Notes: generated by a model not told the origin, from the sequence alone. A stretch of DNA of 64,000 nt from Mytilus edulis (GCF_963676685.1 NC_092350.1:70000502-70064501), one strand, 5' to 3'; shown: positions 48,101 to 59,900, counted from the first letter of the stretch. Numbers and translations: made by a program.

Positions 48101-51100
48101 CACAGAACCACAATCCCCCCCGCTATATAATAGAATAATCAAATTATAATGAGGCCAAAATTAAAAATATGTTTGTTTCCCCTCCCCCACCCAGGTCAAA
48201 AATAACCCCCCGGGTAAAAAAATTATTTTCCATAAAAAAATGACAAATCAAACCATTCATGTGACCATGTTATGACAATCACATCCAGTTAAGAAGAAAA
48301 AAAAGAAGCAACCTTCCTGGTCTGTTTACAAAGGGCAGACCCGGGAGAGGGGAAACAGACATTCTTTTAAATGTGGCCTGACATATTTGGTCTGGTAATG
48401 AAATAATCACTATAATAATGGCCGAGTAAACACAAAATCTTATATCCCATGAGGAGTAAAATTGAGAATGGAAATGGGGAATGTGTCAAAGAGACAACAA
48501 CCCGACCAAATAAAAAAACAACAGCAGAAGGTCACCAACAGGTCTTCAATGTAGCGAGAAATTCCCGCACCCGGAGGCGTCCTTCAGCTGGCCCCTAAAC
48601 AAATATATACTAGTCCAGTGATAATGAACGCCATACTAATTTCCAAATTGTACACAAGAAACTAAAATTAAAATAATACAAGACTAACAAAGGCCAGAGG
48701 CTCCTGACTTGGGACAGGCGCAAAAATGCGGCGGGGTTAAACATGTTTGTGAGATCTCAACCCTCCCCTATACCTCTAACCAATGTAGAAAGCATGTAGT
48801 CGTGCTTATTCATACCATAAAATTTCAAGCCTGGAATCATTTCCTGTAGCTGTGTCTTAGTATAATCTTTTGCCAATATTGATAACATGAGGCTCACTTG
48901 TTGGATGCCAAGTTATTCTGTAGCCCACTTTTCATTTTAACATGAATTAAAGAGACTTTTTATAATTTGTTTACATTCATGACATTCATGACATTATAGG
49001 TATGATAGGTATAAAGTTTAATCTGCAAGGTACATGTAACCCTTTCATGCATTTACAAACATATGTATATATACATTGTGTTGGGCGGAAAAAAAGAGGG
49101 CAAATTTTGCATACTATTAATACTGGACAATAAAAGGCTATTGAAAAGTCGTAAATCTCTACAAATAAATTCAGTAATGTTAAGGGAAGTGTACTTTAGA
49201 TGTGAAGTAAATATTTAAAAGCAGGTAAACATGGTAAAATGCCAAAAACACGTCTGAATTATGTGTAAACAAACTTCAAGTCGGTAAGTGTCATATTTAT
49301 TGGACCTATACATATTTTTTCTTACACATGTACCTTTAATATACCAGTACATGTACACATGTTGTGGGGGTCTTACTACAGTTCAACTTATTTCCTCATT
49401 TTACAGTGGCATTGAAATTGGTAATTCCCAATCCAGTTGAACCACTGTTGATAGGATTTAGTGTTAATTTGTTAATTTCCAGAAAGAGGGGCGAAAGATA
49501 TGATAGGGTTTAGTATTAATTTGTGAATGTCCTGAAAGAGGGCAAAAGATAACAAAGGGACAGTCAAACTCATAGATTGAAAACTAAACTGACAACAGAG
49601 CTGGGCAAGTTGGTACTCCCAACTTTATAAAAAAAATTGATACATGATAAGGTATCAGGAGTCAAACTTTCTTGTGAATATTTCAAACCTTATTGTATGA
49701 TGCCTGAGTGATGTGTATAAATTTTTACAGATGATCAGATATCATTTGTTTCTTTATACATGTTATATATGTATACTAAGAAAAGAATTTATTTTAACAT
49801 ATATTATTAAGCCCTCTGTTTAACAGCTTCCACACTTGTAATATAATACATAAGGCCAAAATTAAAAATATGTTTGTTTCCCCTCCCCCACCCGGGTCAA
49901 AAATAAGCCCCCGGGTCAAAAAATTATTTTCCACAAAAAAATCGAAATTATTTTTTTCCTGAAAATAATTTGTTTCCATTTTTGGAAAGTGCTTGAAAGC
50001 AGAAGGATTGATAATCTAAATAAATACACTCAAATTGAGCACAAACAACTGATAAGTGGCCTGGACTGGACAAGTCAAACCATTCATGTGACCATGCTAT
50101 GACAATCACATCCAGTTTCAAAGGGCAGACCCGGGGGAGGGGAAACAGACATTCTTTTAAATGTGGCCTAAAAAGAATTGATCTATAATGTAAAAAATGT
50201 GGTGAAATTTGACCACCAGTTAGTTACATGAGTTATTATGTATTCAGGTTCTTTTTAAACTGATGTAAAATGGCATGCTGAAAAAATCCTGACAACTTAA
50301 CATGTGAAATGTAATTAAGAGTTAAAATTAAATTAAAGAATTGTATTATAGTTTTCAACAATGCTCAAAACAGTTATTTAAATCTTAGTTTTAATTAGAA
50401 TAAGTTATAACATGAATAAGAAAGAAATGTCATATAAAGTTGAAATTTTTGACACACAATGTTTTTGTTGGTTGCATTAGGTGCATTTGTCTAATTTATG
50501 TTTTTATTTTCTGTTTGTCATGAATTTTAATAGAGATGGATTTGAAAAGTTTACTCTCTGAAGACCAAATTTCAATTAATGAAACAAAAGTATTACAGTA
50601 TCAATGCATAGGTGGAAAATAGTCTTAAGGTCAATTTACAGTATACATGGTATACATGGTAATTATGGGCAATGTCACATATTTCGGTAAAATTTTGCAC
50701 ACAACTTAGTCTGGCTGTCTGGCTCGATGAACTACAACTGAAAAAAATAAAAAAATAATGCATTTATCTCATTTATCATTTGAAATATAACTGATTGAGT
50801 TCTTTCAGAATAGATGAACAATTGTATTGAAAGCACATAAAATCAGCGAAAAAACAACTTAAATTTTTGTCTTGATATTGTCAAACCTCTGACTTCTATG
50901 CCATAGATTAATCAGCGAAAAAACAACTTTAATTTTTGTTTAGAAATTGTCAAATCTCTGACTTCTACGTACGCCATAGCTTATTCTTTAAAAATTCTGC
51001 TTTTCTGTCCATCCTTCCCACTTTGTTTCTTTGAAGCTTGTTATTTAGACATGTTATTTAAAACACAATTGTTGGCTCTTCCTTGACACCATTTGCAAGT

Positions 51101-52870
51101 ATGGTCTTAAGGAAACGATGATAGTCCTTCGGAAGGGGACAATAAATGGCTGACCAATGTTAAGAGAGAGACATATCTCTTGCACATAAAAGACACCCTT
51201 GTAAATTTTGAAAAAAAGAGCAGGCTAATGCCGCTACAAGGCAGCACTTGCACCTGCAGAGTCAAAGTGGGAAGGGATTAATTAAAGTTGTAAAAATCTG
51301 TTTCCCAATCCACTGTAAATAAATATATTTAAATTCAATTAAATGATTTCTATATATTTTCAGGAAGTCCCTTGCTGCTTTTTGCCAATCGTAAAGATGT
51401 TAGAATGGTGGATGGGAACAATTCTCGAGGTAATTCCACCGTTGTTGCTGGAAACCTCGAGGATGCAGCAGCAGTGGATTTCCTTTATGAGGACAGATCG
51501 GTCTTCTTCACGGACGTCAGCCAGGAAATGATCAAAAGGACATGGTTTAATGGCTCGGAAATTACGGTAAATGTCATCACAACAGGTCTCATCTCTCCAG
51601 ACGGTCTAGCAGTTGATTGGTTGGGTCGAAAGATATACTGGACCGACTCAGAAACGAAAAGAATTGAAGTCGCCAACTTGGATGGAAGTTACCGAAAGGT
51701 GCTTTATTGGAATGACCTTGACCAACCAAGAGCCATCGCACTTGATCCATTAAATGGGTAAGTTTATGATGGTCATAAATAGGTTTTTTTTACACGAGAG
51801 TACGCAAAATAAAATTGTCATTTCACGATGAACGAACAATACAAAATTTTGATCATTTTACTGATTTCATGAAACACAGTGAATAAAGAACCTTTCTAGG
51901 GTTGCACATGAAATAAAAATGGCAAAACAGTTGCATGAAAAAAAACTTTACAGCCCTCGATTATCTGAGTTAAATTTCACACAGGGAGTTTAGGGAAAAA
52001 CTGAAAAACAGGGAGATAACTCTTGATTATTAAAGTTAATGTCACTATCATATTTACAACCTTGTATTTATTGAATAAACTAATAGACATGATTAAGAGA
52101 GGTTATGGAGTAAACATGAGATTTGCTACCATTTGCTGTGAAAAAAATACTTCCCAATGTAAGAGTGTTGTATTTACTATGTTTGTGGTTTGTTGAATTG
52201 GTATATTGATTTTAATTGAATCGATACTAATCGAAGACTATTTCCATTAAAAGGTCTGCTGTTCCTTTTGCTCTTAGTGTTTTACTGTGAATATTCTTGT
52301 GACCAGTATGTACCTGGCATGGATGGATACCCCATATTCTCTCTTTTTTATCAGTATGAAAGTTAGTAGTTGTATTTATGATTGCCAATTGCAACGAGAC
52401 TATTAATCTCCACTAGAGGCTACATTAGCAACTTTGACAAGTATTATATTACCAATCTTATGTTAACAGGTACATGTATTGGACTGACTGGGGAGAGACA
52501 CCAAAAATAGAACGCGCTGGAATGGACGGAACCCATGCACATCGATCTGTCATTATAAAGGAAAATATTCATTGGCCAAATGGACTTACGTTAGATTACG
52601 AAGATTCACAAATTTATTGGGCAGACGCTAAAAATGCTTTCATACATAGTTGTAAATTCGATGGTTCTGATCGCCGTGTGGTTGTTGAAGGGGAACTCCC
52701 TCATCCCTTTGCCTTGACATTGTACGATCGAACGTTATACTGGACCGATTGGAAGGATCGGTCTATTAATTCCTGTGATAAAATTACCGGTAGTAATCGG
52801 CGAGTTATACTTAGAGATATATATTCACCAATGGACATCCATTCATTTAGTGCTAGAAGACAACCAAAAG
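42079..52870 (+). CDS. LRP5/6: LRP5/6 (Arrow) Wnt co-receptor, first three coding exons, 3' incomplete
   Basis: Exons 42079-42133, 51364-51757 and 52470-52870 join in phase (55 + 394 + 401 nt) to give 283 residues. Residues 1-19 are a signal peptide ([19 protein letters not shown]). Then follows [16 protein letters not shown], the start of the first YWTD beta-propeller. Propeller blades show VFFTDVS, IYWTDSE, MYWTDWG, IYWADAK and LYWTDW, plus the LRP5/6-typical [68 protein letters not shown] and LPHPFALTL. The sequence ends at [15 protein letters not shown] with a phase-1 donor, where vertebrate LRP6 continues into EGF repeat 1. In the known family the receptor goes on through three more propellers, LDLa repeats, a TM segment and PPPSP motifs; none of that is in this window. 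Introns are 9.2 kb, 0.7 kb and at least 11 kb. Confidence 0.95.
42932..43225 (-). mobile_element. Retroposed sequence with poly(A) tail and 17-bp target duplication
   Basis: ACAATTAAAACATTCTT occurs at 42915-42931 and again at 43226-43242. The insert starts with a T-run (poly(A) on the minus strand), preceded on that strand by AATAAA. This is the classic L1-type retroposition signature. The parent is unknown: no ORF and no tRNA-like promoter were recognised. Confidence 0.85.
43380..43550 (+). repeat. Relative of the CAGTGG elements (subfamily with 'ctcactgactgcc')
   Basis: Shares 'cagaaattttcacaag', 'cactgactgcctaagatggg' and 'gggggcccaaaatccacctc' with 21486-21600. No clean ends. Confidence 0.45.
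43724..43850 (-). repeat. Family B dispersed repeat, partial
   Basis: Matches 'ggggattgtgtctaagagat', 'aacaacccgacc', 'aatgcagcgagaaattcctg' and 'gaggcgtctttcagctg' in reverse complement of 37560-37835. Confidence 0.7.
44480..45320 (-). pseudogene. Decayed LINE ORF2 3' fragment (intron 1 of LRP5/6)
   Basis: On the minus strand 44547-44760 reads continuously through [31 protein letters not shown] and [20 protein letters not shown] to a stop at 44547-44549, a widespread LINE C-terminal signature. Upstream on that strand (44800-45320) reverse-transcriptase-like pieces persist with several stops and frame changes. Different clade from the 17.6-kb LINE. Antisense to LRP5/6. Confidence 0.85.
45787..46130. 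repeat. ~173-bp tandem duplication
   Basis: Two units contain 'ccccccttataaaaatt.at.gatccgcc', 'tcgtaaaattagaata', 'taaacctgcac.gtgcagt' and 'ccaatatttgataagcagaa'. Unit offset is about 173 bp. A piece of the CAGTGG family is built into the unit. Confidence 0.85.
46668..46811 (+). mobile_element. CAGTGG short TIR element, copy 5
   Basis: Left end decayed (CGGTTGCAGATCCAG), right end CTTGATCCGCCCCTG. AATCT duplicated at 46663-46667 and 46812-46816. Confidence 0.85.
47761..47916 (-). mobile_element. CAGTGG short TIR element, copy 6, opposite orientation
   Basis: Begins CAGGGGCGGATCCAG and ends CTGGATCCGCACCTG. GTTTTG flanks both sides (47755-47760 and 47917-47922), one base longer than in other copies. 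G and C runs are reversed relative to the other copies. Confidence 0.85.
48005..48130 (-). repeat. Degraded CAGTGG-family fragment
   Basis: Order 'ggggttcaaaccatatgtcc', 'aatgcattgttggtaaa', 'ggattccaacccacagaacc' is that of copy 6 without intact termini. Confidence 0.5.
48152..48379. mobile_element. AGGCC short TIR element, copy 1
   Basis: Begins AGGCCAAAATTAAAAATATG and ends with the inverted CATTCTTTTAAATGTGGCCT. Both ends carry TGTTTCCCCTCCCCC next to a CCGGGTC-type block. The interior 'accattcatgtgaccatg' is shared with copy 2. No ORF. Confidence 0.75.
48465..48790 (-). repeat. Family B plus A dispersed repeat
   Basis: Reverse complement of the 38640-39355 material: 'gggaatgtgtcaaagagaca', 'caatgtagcgagaaattccc', 'ggcctttgt'-type block, 'gacttgggacaggcgcaaaa' and 'ggcggggttaaacatgtttg'. 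Confidence 0.8.
49430..49560. repeat. Short tandem duplication (~57 bp) joined to a family C edge
   Basis: 'gatag(g/gg)tttagt.ttaatttgt.aatgtcc' followed by 'gaaagagggg' occurs twice. The second is followed by 'aaagggacagtcaaactcat', the family C start. Confidence 0.65.
49853..50169. mobile_element. AGGCC short TIR element, copy 2
   Basis: Same ends as copy 1 (AGGCCAAAATTAAAAATATG and its partner), with about 90 bp more interior. The shorter copy 1 looks like an internal deletion derivative. Flanking target duplication not clear. Confidence 0.78.
50828..50985. repeat. ~78-bp tandem duplication in LRP5/6 intron 1
   Basis: 'aatcagcgaaaaaacaactt', 'ttgtcaaa(c/t)ctctgacttc' and 'gccatag' occur twice with few changes. 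Confidence 0.8.
51364..51757 (+). CDS. LRP5/6: LRP5/6 exon 2, first half of propeller 1
   Basis: Acceptor TATATTTTCAG, donor GTAAGT. Encodes from [11 protein letters not shown] to IALDPLNG, including the VFFTD and IYWTD blades. Unbroken frame. Confidence 0.95.
52470..52870 (+). CDS. LRP5/6: LRP5/6 exon 3, second half of propeller 1
   Basis: Acceptor ATGTTAACAG, donor GTAAAT. Encodes from [17 protein letters not shown] to SARRQPK. Same exon boundary as vertebrate LRP6, just before EGF 1, as I recall the family structure. Confidence 0.95.
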
Positions 52871-53134
52871 GTAAATAGAAGAAAAAGTAGAAAAAGAAAG
52901 ATGTAGTGATAAAGTAGTATCAGTATTCTTTCTGTCTTTTTATATAAAATTTTCAAATAGCAACATAGGATATGGATTAGCAATTTCTCGTACATATGTG
53001 GCATATTAATAAAGTACCATGTTTAAGAATATACAACCATGGTGCTATAAGACCCTTTGGGGACACTGAGTAGGTAACTTGTTTTACACACTTAATGTTT
53101 ACACTATGTTTGAAAATACCATTGAAAATTTATT

Positions 53135-53289
53135 TAAGGAATGACTGTAATATTTTTTCTGTCTATGAAGAAATAACATAAAAAATGTGGTGCACACTGA
53201 ATAATGCGTGTAGCAGGTTATTTAACAGTGTGCACCACATTTTTTATGTTTTTTTGAATAGACAGAAAAAATATTACAGTCATTTCTTA
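53135..53289. repeat. Long hairpin (64-bp arms) in LRP5/6 intron 3
   Basis: 'aatgactgtaatattttttc', 'ataacataaaaaatgtggtg' and 'cacactg' pair with their complements at 53226-53289. Loop about 26 bp, a few mismatches. Confidence 0.85.
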
Positions 53290-54716
53290 TAATTTAATTC
53301 TAAATTCCATTTTAAACCGTAGAAAACCTGGAAAAAACGTCGATGACGTCACAGTCACATGACTAAATTATGTCTATGGTCTGATAACAAAATAACGTCA
53401 GCCAATCAGAAGACGTGTTACATCCAAAATTAAATTATTATGGATTAAGCATGATACATCAGAGTTAATGATTAACCTACTACTGCTCAGCTCTTCTTTT
53501 CACAGGAAAATTTTAACAAATCTGACAATAAAAACTGTGCTCCCTACAATTAGTAGTACCTGTGCTTGCTTCATAAATTTTGTGTATAGACAAAATATAT
53601 AAAAGAAATGTGCGTCTCGTGTACTTAATTATAATCCTGGTACCTTTGATAACTTTTTGTGAACAAAATCTTTTGAAATAATTTCAAGAATTGTAAGTTA
53701 ATGGTAAGAAGCTGATAACTCACATTTAGGTCCGAGACCACAATTATTTCGTAGTGCATTTCTTTTAGAAGATAAATGAAAAGAAAAAAAATCCCACCTG
53801 CGCTTTCTCAATGAATTTTTACAGTGTGTTGTACTACTCTTAGGACAAATTATATCAAAATTATAGAAAACTTCATCGGCTCTAACTCAAAATATGGACA
53901 ATTTTATGTTTAGGGCGTCTTGAAATCTTTTGACAGCTTCCGAAGTGCTAATTTTCAACCTTTTTCAGCTGGACCAAATCACTACTTTCCTTTAAATTCG
54001 GAACCCAATTTTTTTTACAGTGTAATTTCAGCCCCCTTCTTGCAATTTGAGGCATTAAACATAGAGAAATAAATTTGGAAGAGGTATAAAAATTAATGAG
54101 AAGTAACCCACTGTCAACACTAGGGACTATATTTGTGAACAACGAAAATCAAGGGAGGACAATTGTGGTCTCGGACTATATATATTCTTTCATCAACATC
54201 ATCAATATATCAAATTTTTGAAAATAATATTTAAGAGATCTACATGAACATGTGACAGATAAGGCTTAGACAATACAAACTCTCATCAAAACCAGGTGTT
54301 GGGAAAAATTTGGATAATCTGCTCTGTCACATTTCTGCCCCTGATTCTTTTTGTATAAAAAGGATTTTTAATGGGGAACTTTGCATAACATTGATTTCCA
54401 TGTTACATAACTTTATTTGTTAAACATGCTGAAAATTTAAAAAAAAACTGGCACATTTATATAATGCATTTTGTTTTTAACAGCAGCTGCTGTTTGAAAT
54501 AAATAAAACAAAAACAATTTACATCTTTCATAACTTTTAGCTGTGGGCTGATAACAATTAAGACAATAAATTGCTTAATGTAACGTAAATGTTAGGATAG
54601 ACACATTAGACAAAGTTATTTGTAGATCTATAGTGGTATTGGGCATGATGGAGATATATATATATATTATTTATCTTTTTTTGCCTGCCAGTCAAAAAAT
54701 CACAAGGTATGCATGG

Positions 54717-54872
54717 ATGTTGTACATGTGTTGATGTGTACATGTGTTGATATATGTACATGTGTTGATGTGTACATGTGTTGATATATGTACATGTGTT
54801 GATGTGTACATGTGTTGATATATGTACATGTGTTGATGTGTACATGTGTTGATATATGTACATGTGTTGTTG
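54717..54872. repeat. Minisatellite (TGTACATGTGTTGATG/ATATA alternating units)
   Basis: About nine copies of TGTACATGTGTTGAT, alternating between 'gtg' and 'ata' joints, so the true period is about 34 bp. The minus-strand open frame here is an artefact of the repeat. Confidence 0.9.
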
Positions 54873-54912
54873 TTTACAATTAGTTAATCAAGCTAGATGA
54901 AAACCATTTATT

Positions 54913-54982
54913 TTTATGCCCCACCTACGATAGTAGAGGGGCATTATGTTTTCTGGTCTGTGCGTCCGTCCGTTCGTTCCAC
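54913..54982 (+). repeat. Start of the 'ccccacctacgatagtagag' repeat
   Basis: Matches 25233-25300 over the first ~70 bases and then diverges. Another partial copy is at 44131-44200. Confidence 0.6.
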
Positions 54983-55214
54983 CGAATGCTACACTGTGTG
55001 TTTAAATGTAGGTCTAAACTATACTTGTGTGGCTTTTTTTACTAATGAGACTAGTCACACTAAAATTTAAAAAAAATAGTTGAGGTATGTATTGTGGGAC
55101 TTGGATTACATAGCTAAAAGTTGCACAATGCATTGTCCATCTGATGGACACATTATTTGTCCATGATATGGACAAGACCACAAATTGAAATATTAAAGAA
55201 AACTAAAATGCAAG

Positions 55215-55365
55215 CCAATAGAAGCATTTCTTAGAAATAGCCAATAGAAGCATTTGTAAGAAATATTGAATTGGCCAATGAAATCATCTATTACAAAATC
55301 TAAAAGCCCCACACTGTACAGAATAGACCTACACACTTGGACAGGAAGTAAAGGAATTGACCAAT
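55215..55365 (+). promoter_or_regulatory. Cluster of four CCAAT boxes
   Basis: CCAAT at 55215-55219, 55241-55245, 55275-55279 and 55361-55365, the last in the NF-Y-like form CCAATCAG. The first two lie in a 26-bp duplication. About 80 bp beyond the last box is a donor-like AAAG|GTAAGG (55440/55441). Could be a promoter and first exon of a nested transcript. Confidence 0.4.
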
Positions 55366-55759
55366 CAGAGCTTACAATGTAAAAGAAGATAAAAGACATG
55401 TGGAAGTTGCTGAGGAGGATTTGGACATAAAGTCTCAAAGGTAAGGAATATATGTATATTTATTAACAGATTTTTGTGTCTAGTTTAACAGTGTACAAAA
55501 ACTAAAGAGACTTGATGTTTTTTATAGAAGAAACTTTTTTTTTTTGAGATGCATAATTGGGCACTTTATACTTTGTGTGAATTTTGAATTGTGAATCAAC
55601 ATCAAAAGTCATCATTGTTCAGGATCCAAGATTCAAGATTTTTTCTTGTGATGCGTGACTAATGGAAATAGTTTTTGTGACTTGTGATCAGACCCCACTT
55701 AATGTCTTATTGAAATTGAAAATTGCTTGTTAATTATTCAGACATAATGTATTAGCAAG

Positions 55760-55966
55760 ATGGAATTTTGCAAGGATCAAATTTTTGTTTTAAAGAAAGA
55801 AGATTATGAATTTATTAATGCTGAATTTGAATGTACAGATCTGGATGTAAAAATTTATGCAAATGGATTTTTAATCTCTTTTAAAAACTACTCTGACTTT
55901 GTATTATCAAGACTGTTGCTTGAAGGCAGGAAAACCTTTTTTTTTTGTATAAATGGTATGCAATAA
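55760..55966 (+). CDS. Small hypothetical ORF (68 aa) after a splice-acceptor-like site
   Basis: The Met lies 18 bases after TTAATTATTCAG (55730-55741). The product is acidic/aromatic (KKEDYEFINAEFECTDLDV) and ends CINGMQ. No family recognised. It would join the donor at 55440 if the nested transcript is real. Low confidence. Confidence 0.25.
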   Translation: MEFCKDQIFVLKKEDYEFINAEFECTDLDVKIYANGFLISFKNYSDFVLSRLLLEGRKTFFFCINGMQ

Positions 55967-56085
55967 TTGTCTTAGTATTCAATCATCAACCAGAAAGTCA
56001 AAATTCGAGAATACTTGCATTGTGAGGTTAAGTGTCCAAAGCAGTGAAGCAGGAAGTAATTTAACCAAGTGACCATTAAAGAAAT

Positions 56086-56325
56086 ATGGATCACCATGTT
56101 ATTCCCGTTGGATTCCTTGTAATTCTGTCACCACAAGATTTTCCAAGATTATTTGATTTCTGCCTCGATCATAGACATAGATTTTTAGTGTTGTCCCCAC
56201 CTGCAGGAGATCAGTATTATGTAGTGTTTGCCTTTTTATCAGTGATTAATTTTAATGCAGCTCAAATATTTTGTAGGATTCATAATATATTTTGTTTAAA
56301 GTTTCCATTATTGGAAATAATTTAA
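56086..56325 (+). CDS. Small ORF, member 1 of a two-copy family (79 aa)
   Basis: Contains IPVGFLV at residues 6-12, a DF pair, then DFCL near 26-29 and a GD.YYVVF block. The same order occurs in the ORF at 63386-63619. At the shared residues the codons mostly differ only synonymously, which suggests selection for protein sequence. Both ORFs follow a similar leader with a caggaag block. Function unknown; hydrophobic, with no clean signal peptide or TM prediction by eye. Confidence 0.45.
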   Translation: MDHHVIPVGFLVILSPQDFPRLFDFCLDHRHRFLVLSPPAGDQYYVVFAFLSVINFNAAQIFCRIHNIFCLKFPLLEII

Positions 56326-56456
56326 TTGGTGAGTGTAATGTTTTATAAGTCACAATTTGATATTATTTTAATAGTACCTTTATTGTCATTTATACATAAT
56401 TTAATTAGTTTGTGACAAAAACAAACATAATATACATATGTACCGTAGCAAAGAAA

Positions 56457-56765
56457 TTAAATAACTCTATAATAAATGAACACATGGAAAACAAATTTAT
56501 AAGACTTATTTGCCCTCAGTTCTAATGACTGTTTTATAAAGGTGCCAATATTTTTAACATGTTGGAAATGATAGTGGGATTTAACATTTCTTTTACTTTT
56601 TGTTCTTGGGTAAGTGACATAAAATTGTGAGAAGGTTAACATTACCCCTTTGTTTTTTGTTAATTTTACATTCAAGGAGGAAGTGTTTTTCATCCTCGTG
56701 TAAGCGACACAGTTTACATATTCTATCCTTTCTAGAAATTTTATAATAGCAACCTTTTTTATTTC
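56457..56765 (-). pseudogene. Decayed LINE C-terminal fragment
   Basis: On the minus strand 56660-56760 gives ICKLCRLHEDEKHFLLEC, the C..C...H....C knuckle found after LINE reverse transcriptases. The rest continues in another frame (frameshift) to about 56457. Antisense to LRP5/6. Confidence 0.65.
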
Positions 56766-56974
56766 TAAGTTATGGTCACTATAATTCTCGACTTTAAGTG
56801 AAGGATTTCTTATACAAAATTATATATTTTCCTCCATTTTTAAATGATGAAGTTTATTATCTTTCTGTTTATTTCCCCCTTCTGATTAATGCTCTCTGTA
56901 ACGAAATTCCCTAAACTTGTCACATCTGATGATATATATGCACTATCCCAGGTTAGGGGGAGGGTTGGGATCCT

Positions 56975-59900
56975 GTGTATTATGGAGTGTATTATGTGAC
57001 TTGGTATTGTGGGACTTACTGATGTATTGTGGGACTTCTGATGTTACAGTTGTATAATGGAATGTATTGTGTGACTTGGTATTGTGGGACTGCTGATGTT
57101 ATGGTTGTGTAATGGAACGTATTGTGTGACTTGGTATTATGGAACTGCTGATGTTATAGTTGTGTAATGGAACGTATTGTGTGACTTGGTATTTTGGGAC
57201 TGCTGATGTTATAGTTGTGTTATAATGGAACGTATTGTGTGACTTGGTATTTTGGGACTGCTGATGTTATAGTTGTGTTATAATGGAACGTATTGTGTGA
57301 CTTGGTATTATGGGACTGCTGATGTTATAGTTGTGTTATAATGGAACGTATTGTGTGACTTGGTATTTTGGGACTGCTGATGTTATAGTTGTGTTATAAT
57401 GGAACATATTGTGTGACTTGGTATTTTGGGACTGCTGATGTTATAGTTGTGTTATAATGGAACGTATTGTGTGACTTGGTTTCATGGGACTGCTGATGTT
57501 ATAGTTGTGTTATAATGGAACGTATTGTGTGACTTGGTATTGTGGGACTGCTGATGATATGGTTGTGTAATGGAACATATTGTGTGACTTGGTATTATGG
57601 GACTGCTGCTGTTATAGTTGTGTAATGGAACGTATTGTGTGACTTGGTATTTTGGGACTGCTGATGTTATAGTTGTGTTATAATGGAACGTATTGTGTGA
57701 CTTGGTATTTTGGGACTGCTGATGTTATAGTTGTGTTATAATGGAACATATTGTGTGACTTGGTATTTTGGGACTGCTGATGTTATAGTTGTGTTATAAT
57801 GGAACGTATTGTGTGACTTGGTATTTTGGGACTGCTGATGTTATAGTTGTGTTATAATGGAACGTATTGTGTGACTTGGTATTGTGGGACTGCTGATGAT
57901 ATGGTTGTGTAATGGAACATATTGTGTGACTTGGTATTATGGGACTTACTGATCTTATAGTTGTATAATGGTATGTATTGTGTGACTTGGTATTTTGGGA
58001 CTGCTGATGTTATAGTTGTGTTATAATGGAACGTATTGTGTGACTTGGTATTTTGGGACTGCTGATGTTATAGTTGTGTTATAATGGAACGTATTGTGTG
58101 ACTTGGTATTATGGGACTGCTGATGTTATAGTTGTGTTATAATGGAACGTATTGTGTGACTTGGTATTTTGGGACTGCTGATGTTATAGTTGTGTTATAA
58201 TGGAACATATTGTGTGACTTGGTATTTTGGGACTGCTGATGTTATAGTTGTGTTATAATGGAACGTATTGTGTGACTTGGTTTCATGGGACTGCTGATGT
58301 TATAGTTGTGTTATAATGGAACGTATTGTGTGACTTGGTATTGTGGGACTGCTGATGATATGGTTGTGTAATGGAACATATTGTGTGACTTGGTATTATG
58401 GGACTGCTGCTGTTATAGTTGTGTAATGGAACGTATTGTGTGACTTGGTATTTTGGGACTGCTGATGTTATAGTTGTGTTATAATGGAACGTATTGTGTG
58501 ACTTGGTATATTGGGACTGCTGATGTTATAGTTGTGTTATATTGGAACGTATTGTGTGACTTGGTATTATGGGACTGCTAATGTTATAGTTGTGTTATAA
58601 TGGAACGTATTGTGTGACTTGGTATTATAGGACTGCTGATGTTATAGTTGTATAATGGAACGTATTGTGTGACTTGGTATTGTGGGACTTACTGATGTAT
58701 TGTGGGACTGCTGATGATATGGTTGTGTAATGGAACGTATTGTGTGACTTGGTATTATGGGACTGCTGATGTTATAGTTGTGTAATGGAACGTATTGTGT
58801 GACTTGGTATTATGGGACTGCTGATGTTATAGTTGTGTAATGGAATGTATTGTGTGACTTGGTATTGTGGGACTTACTGATGTATTGTGGGACTGCTAAT
58901 GTTATAGTTGTGTAATGGAACGTATTGTGTGACTTGGTATTATGGGACTGCTGATGTTATATTTGTGTAATGGAACGTATTGTGTGACTTGGTATTTTTG
59001 GACTGCTTATGTTATAGTTGTGTAATGGAACGTATTGTGTGACTTGGTATATTGGGACTGCTGATGTTATAGTTGTGTTATAATGGAACGTATTGTGTGA
59101 CTTGGTATTATGGGACTGCTGATGTTATAGTTGTGTTATAATGGAACGTATTGTGTGACTTGGTATTTTGGGACTGCTGATGTTATAGTTGTGTTATAAT
59201 GGAACGTATTGTGTGACTTTGTATTTTGGGACTGCTGATGTTATAGTTGTGTTATAATGGAACGTATTGTGTGACTTGGTATTATGGAACTGCTGATGTT
59301 ATAGTTGTGTAATGGAACGTATTGTGTGACTTGGTATTTTGGGACTGCTGATGTTATAGTTGTGTTATAATGGAACGTATTGTGTGACTTGGTATTTTGG
59401 GACTGCTGATGTTATAGTTGTGTTATAATGGAACGTATTGTGTGACTTGGTATTATGGAACTGCTGATGTTATAGTTGTGTTATAATGGAACGTATTGTG
59501 TGACTTGGTATTTTGGGACTGCTGATGTTATAGTTGTGTTATAATGGAACGTATTGTGTGACTTGGTTTCATGGGACTGCTGATGTTATAGTTGTGTTAT
59601 AATGGAACGTATTGTGTGACTTGGTATTGTGGGACTTACTGATCTTATAGTTGTATAATGGTATGTATTGTGTGACTTGGTATTATGGGACTGCTGATGA
59701 TATGGTTGTGTAATGGAACATATTGTGTGACTTGGTATTATGGGACTGCTGCTGTTATAGTTGTGTAATGGAACGTATTGTGTGACTTGGTATTTTGGGA
59801 CTGCTGATGTTATAGTTGTGTTATAATGGAACGTATTGTGTGACTTGGTATATTGGGACTGCTGATGTTATAGTTGTGTTATAATGGAACGTATTGTGTG

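Noticed and set aside
54606-54863. His/Tyr/Thr repeat protein on the minus strand
   Set aside because: Translation of the TGTACATGTGTTGAT minisatellite; both ends of the frame lie just outside the array.
55193-55438. 81-codon minus-strand frame over the CCAAT cluster
   Set aside because: Low-complexity aromatic composition, overlaps duplicated 26-bp units, no homology sign.
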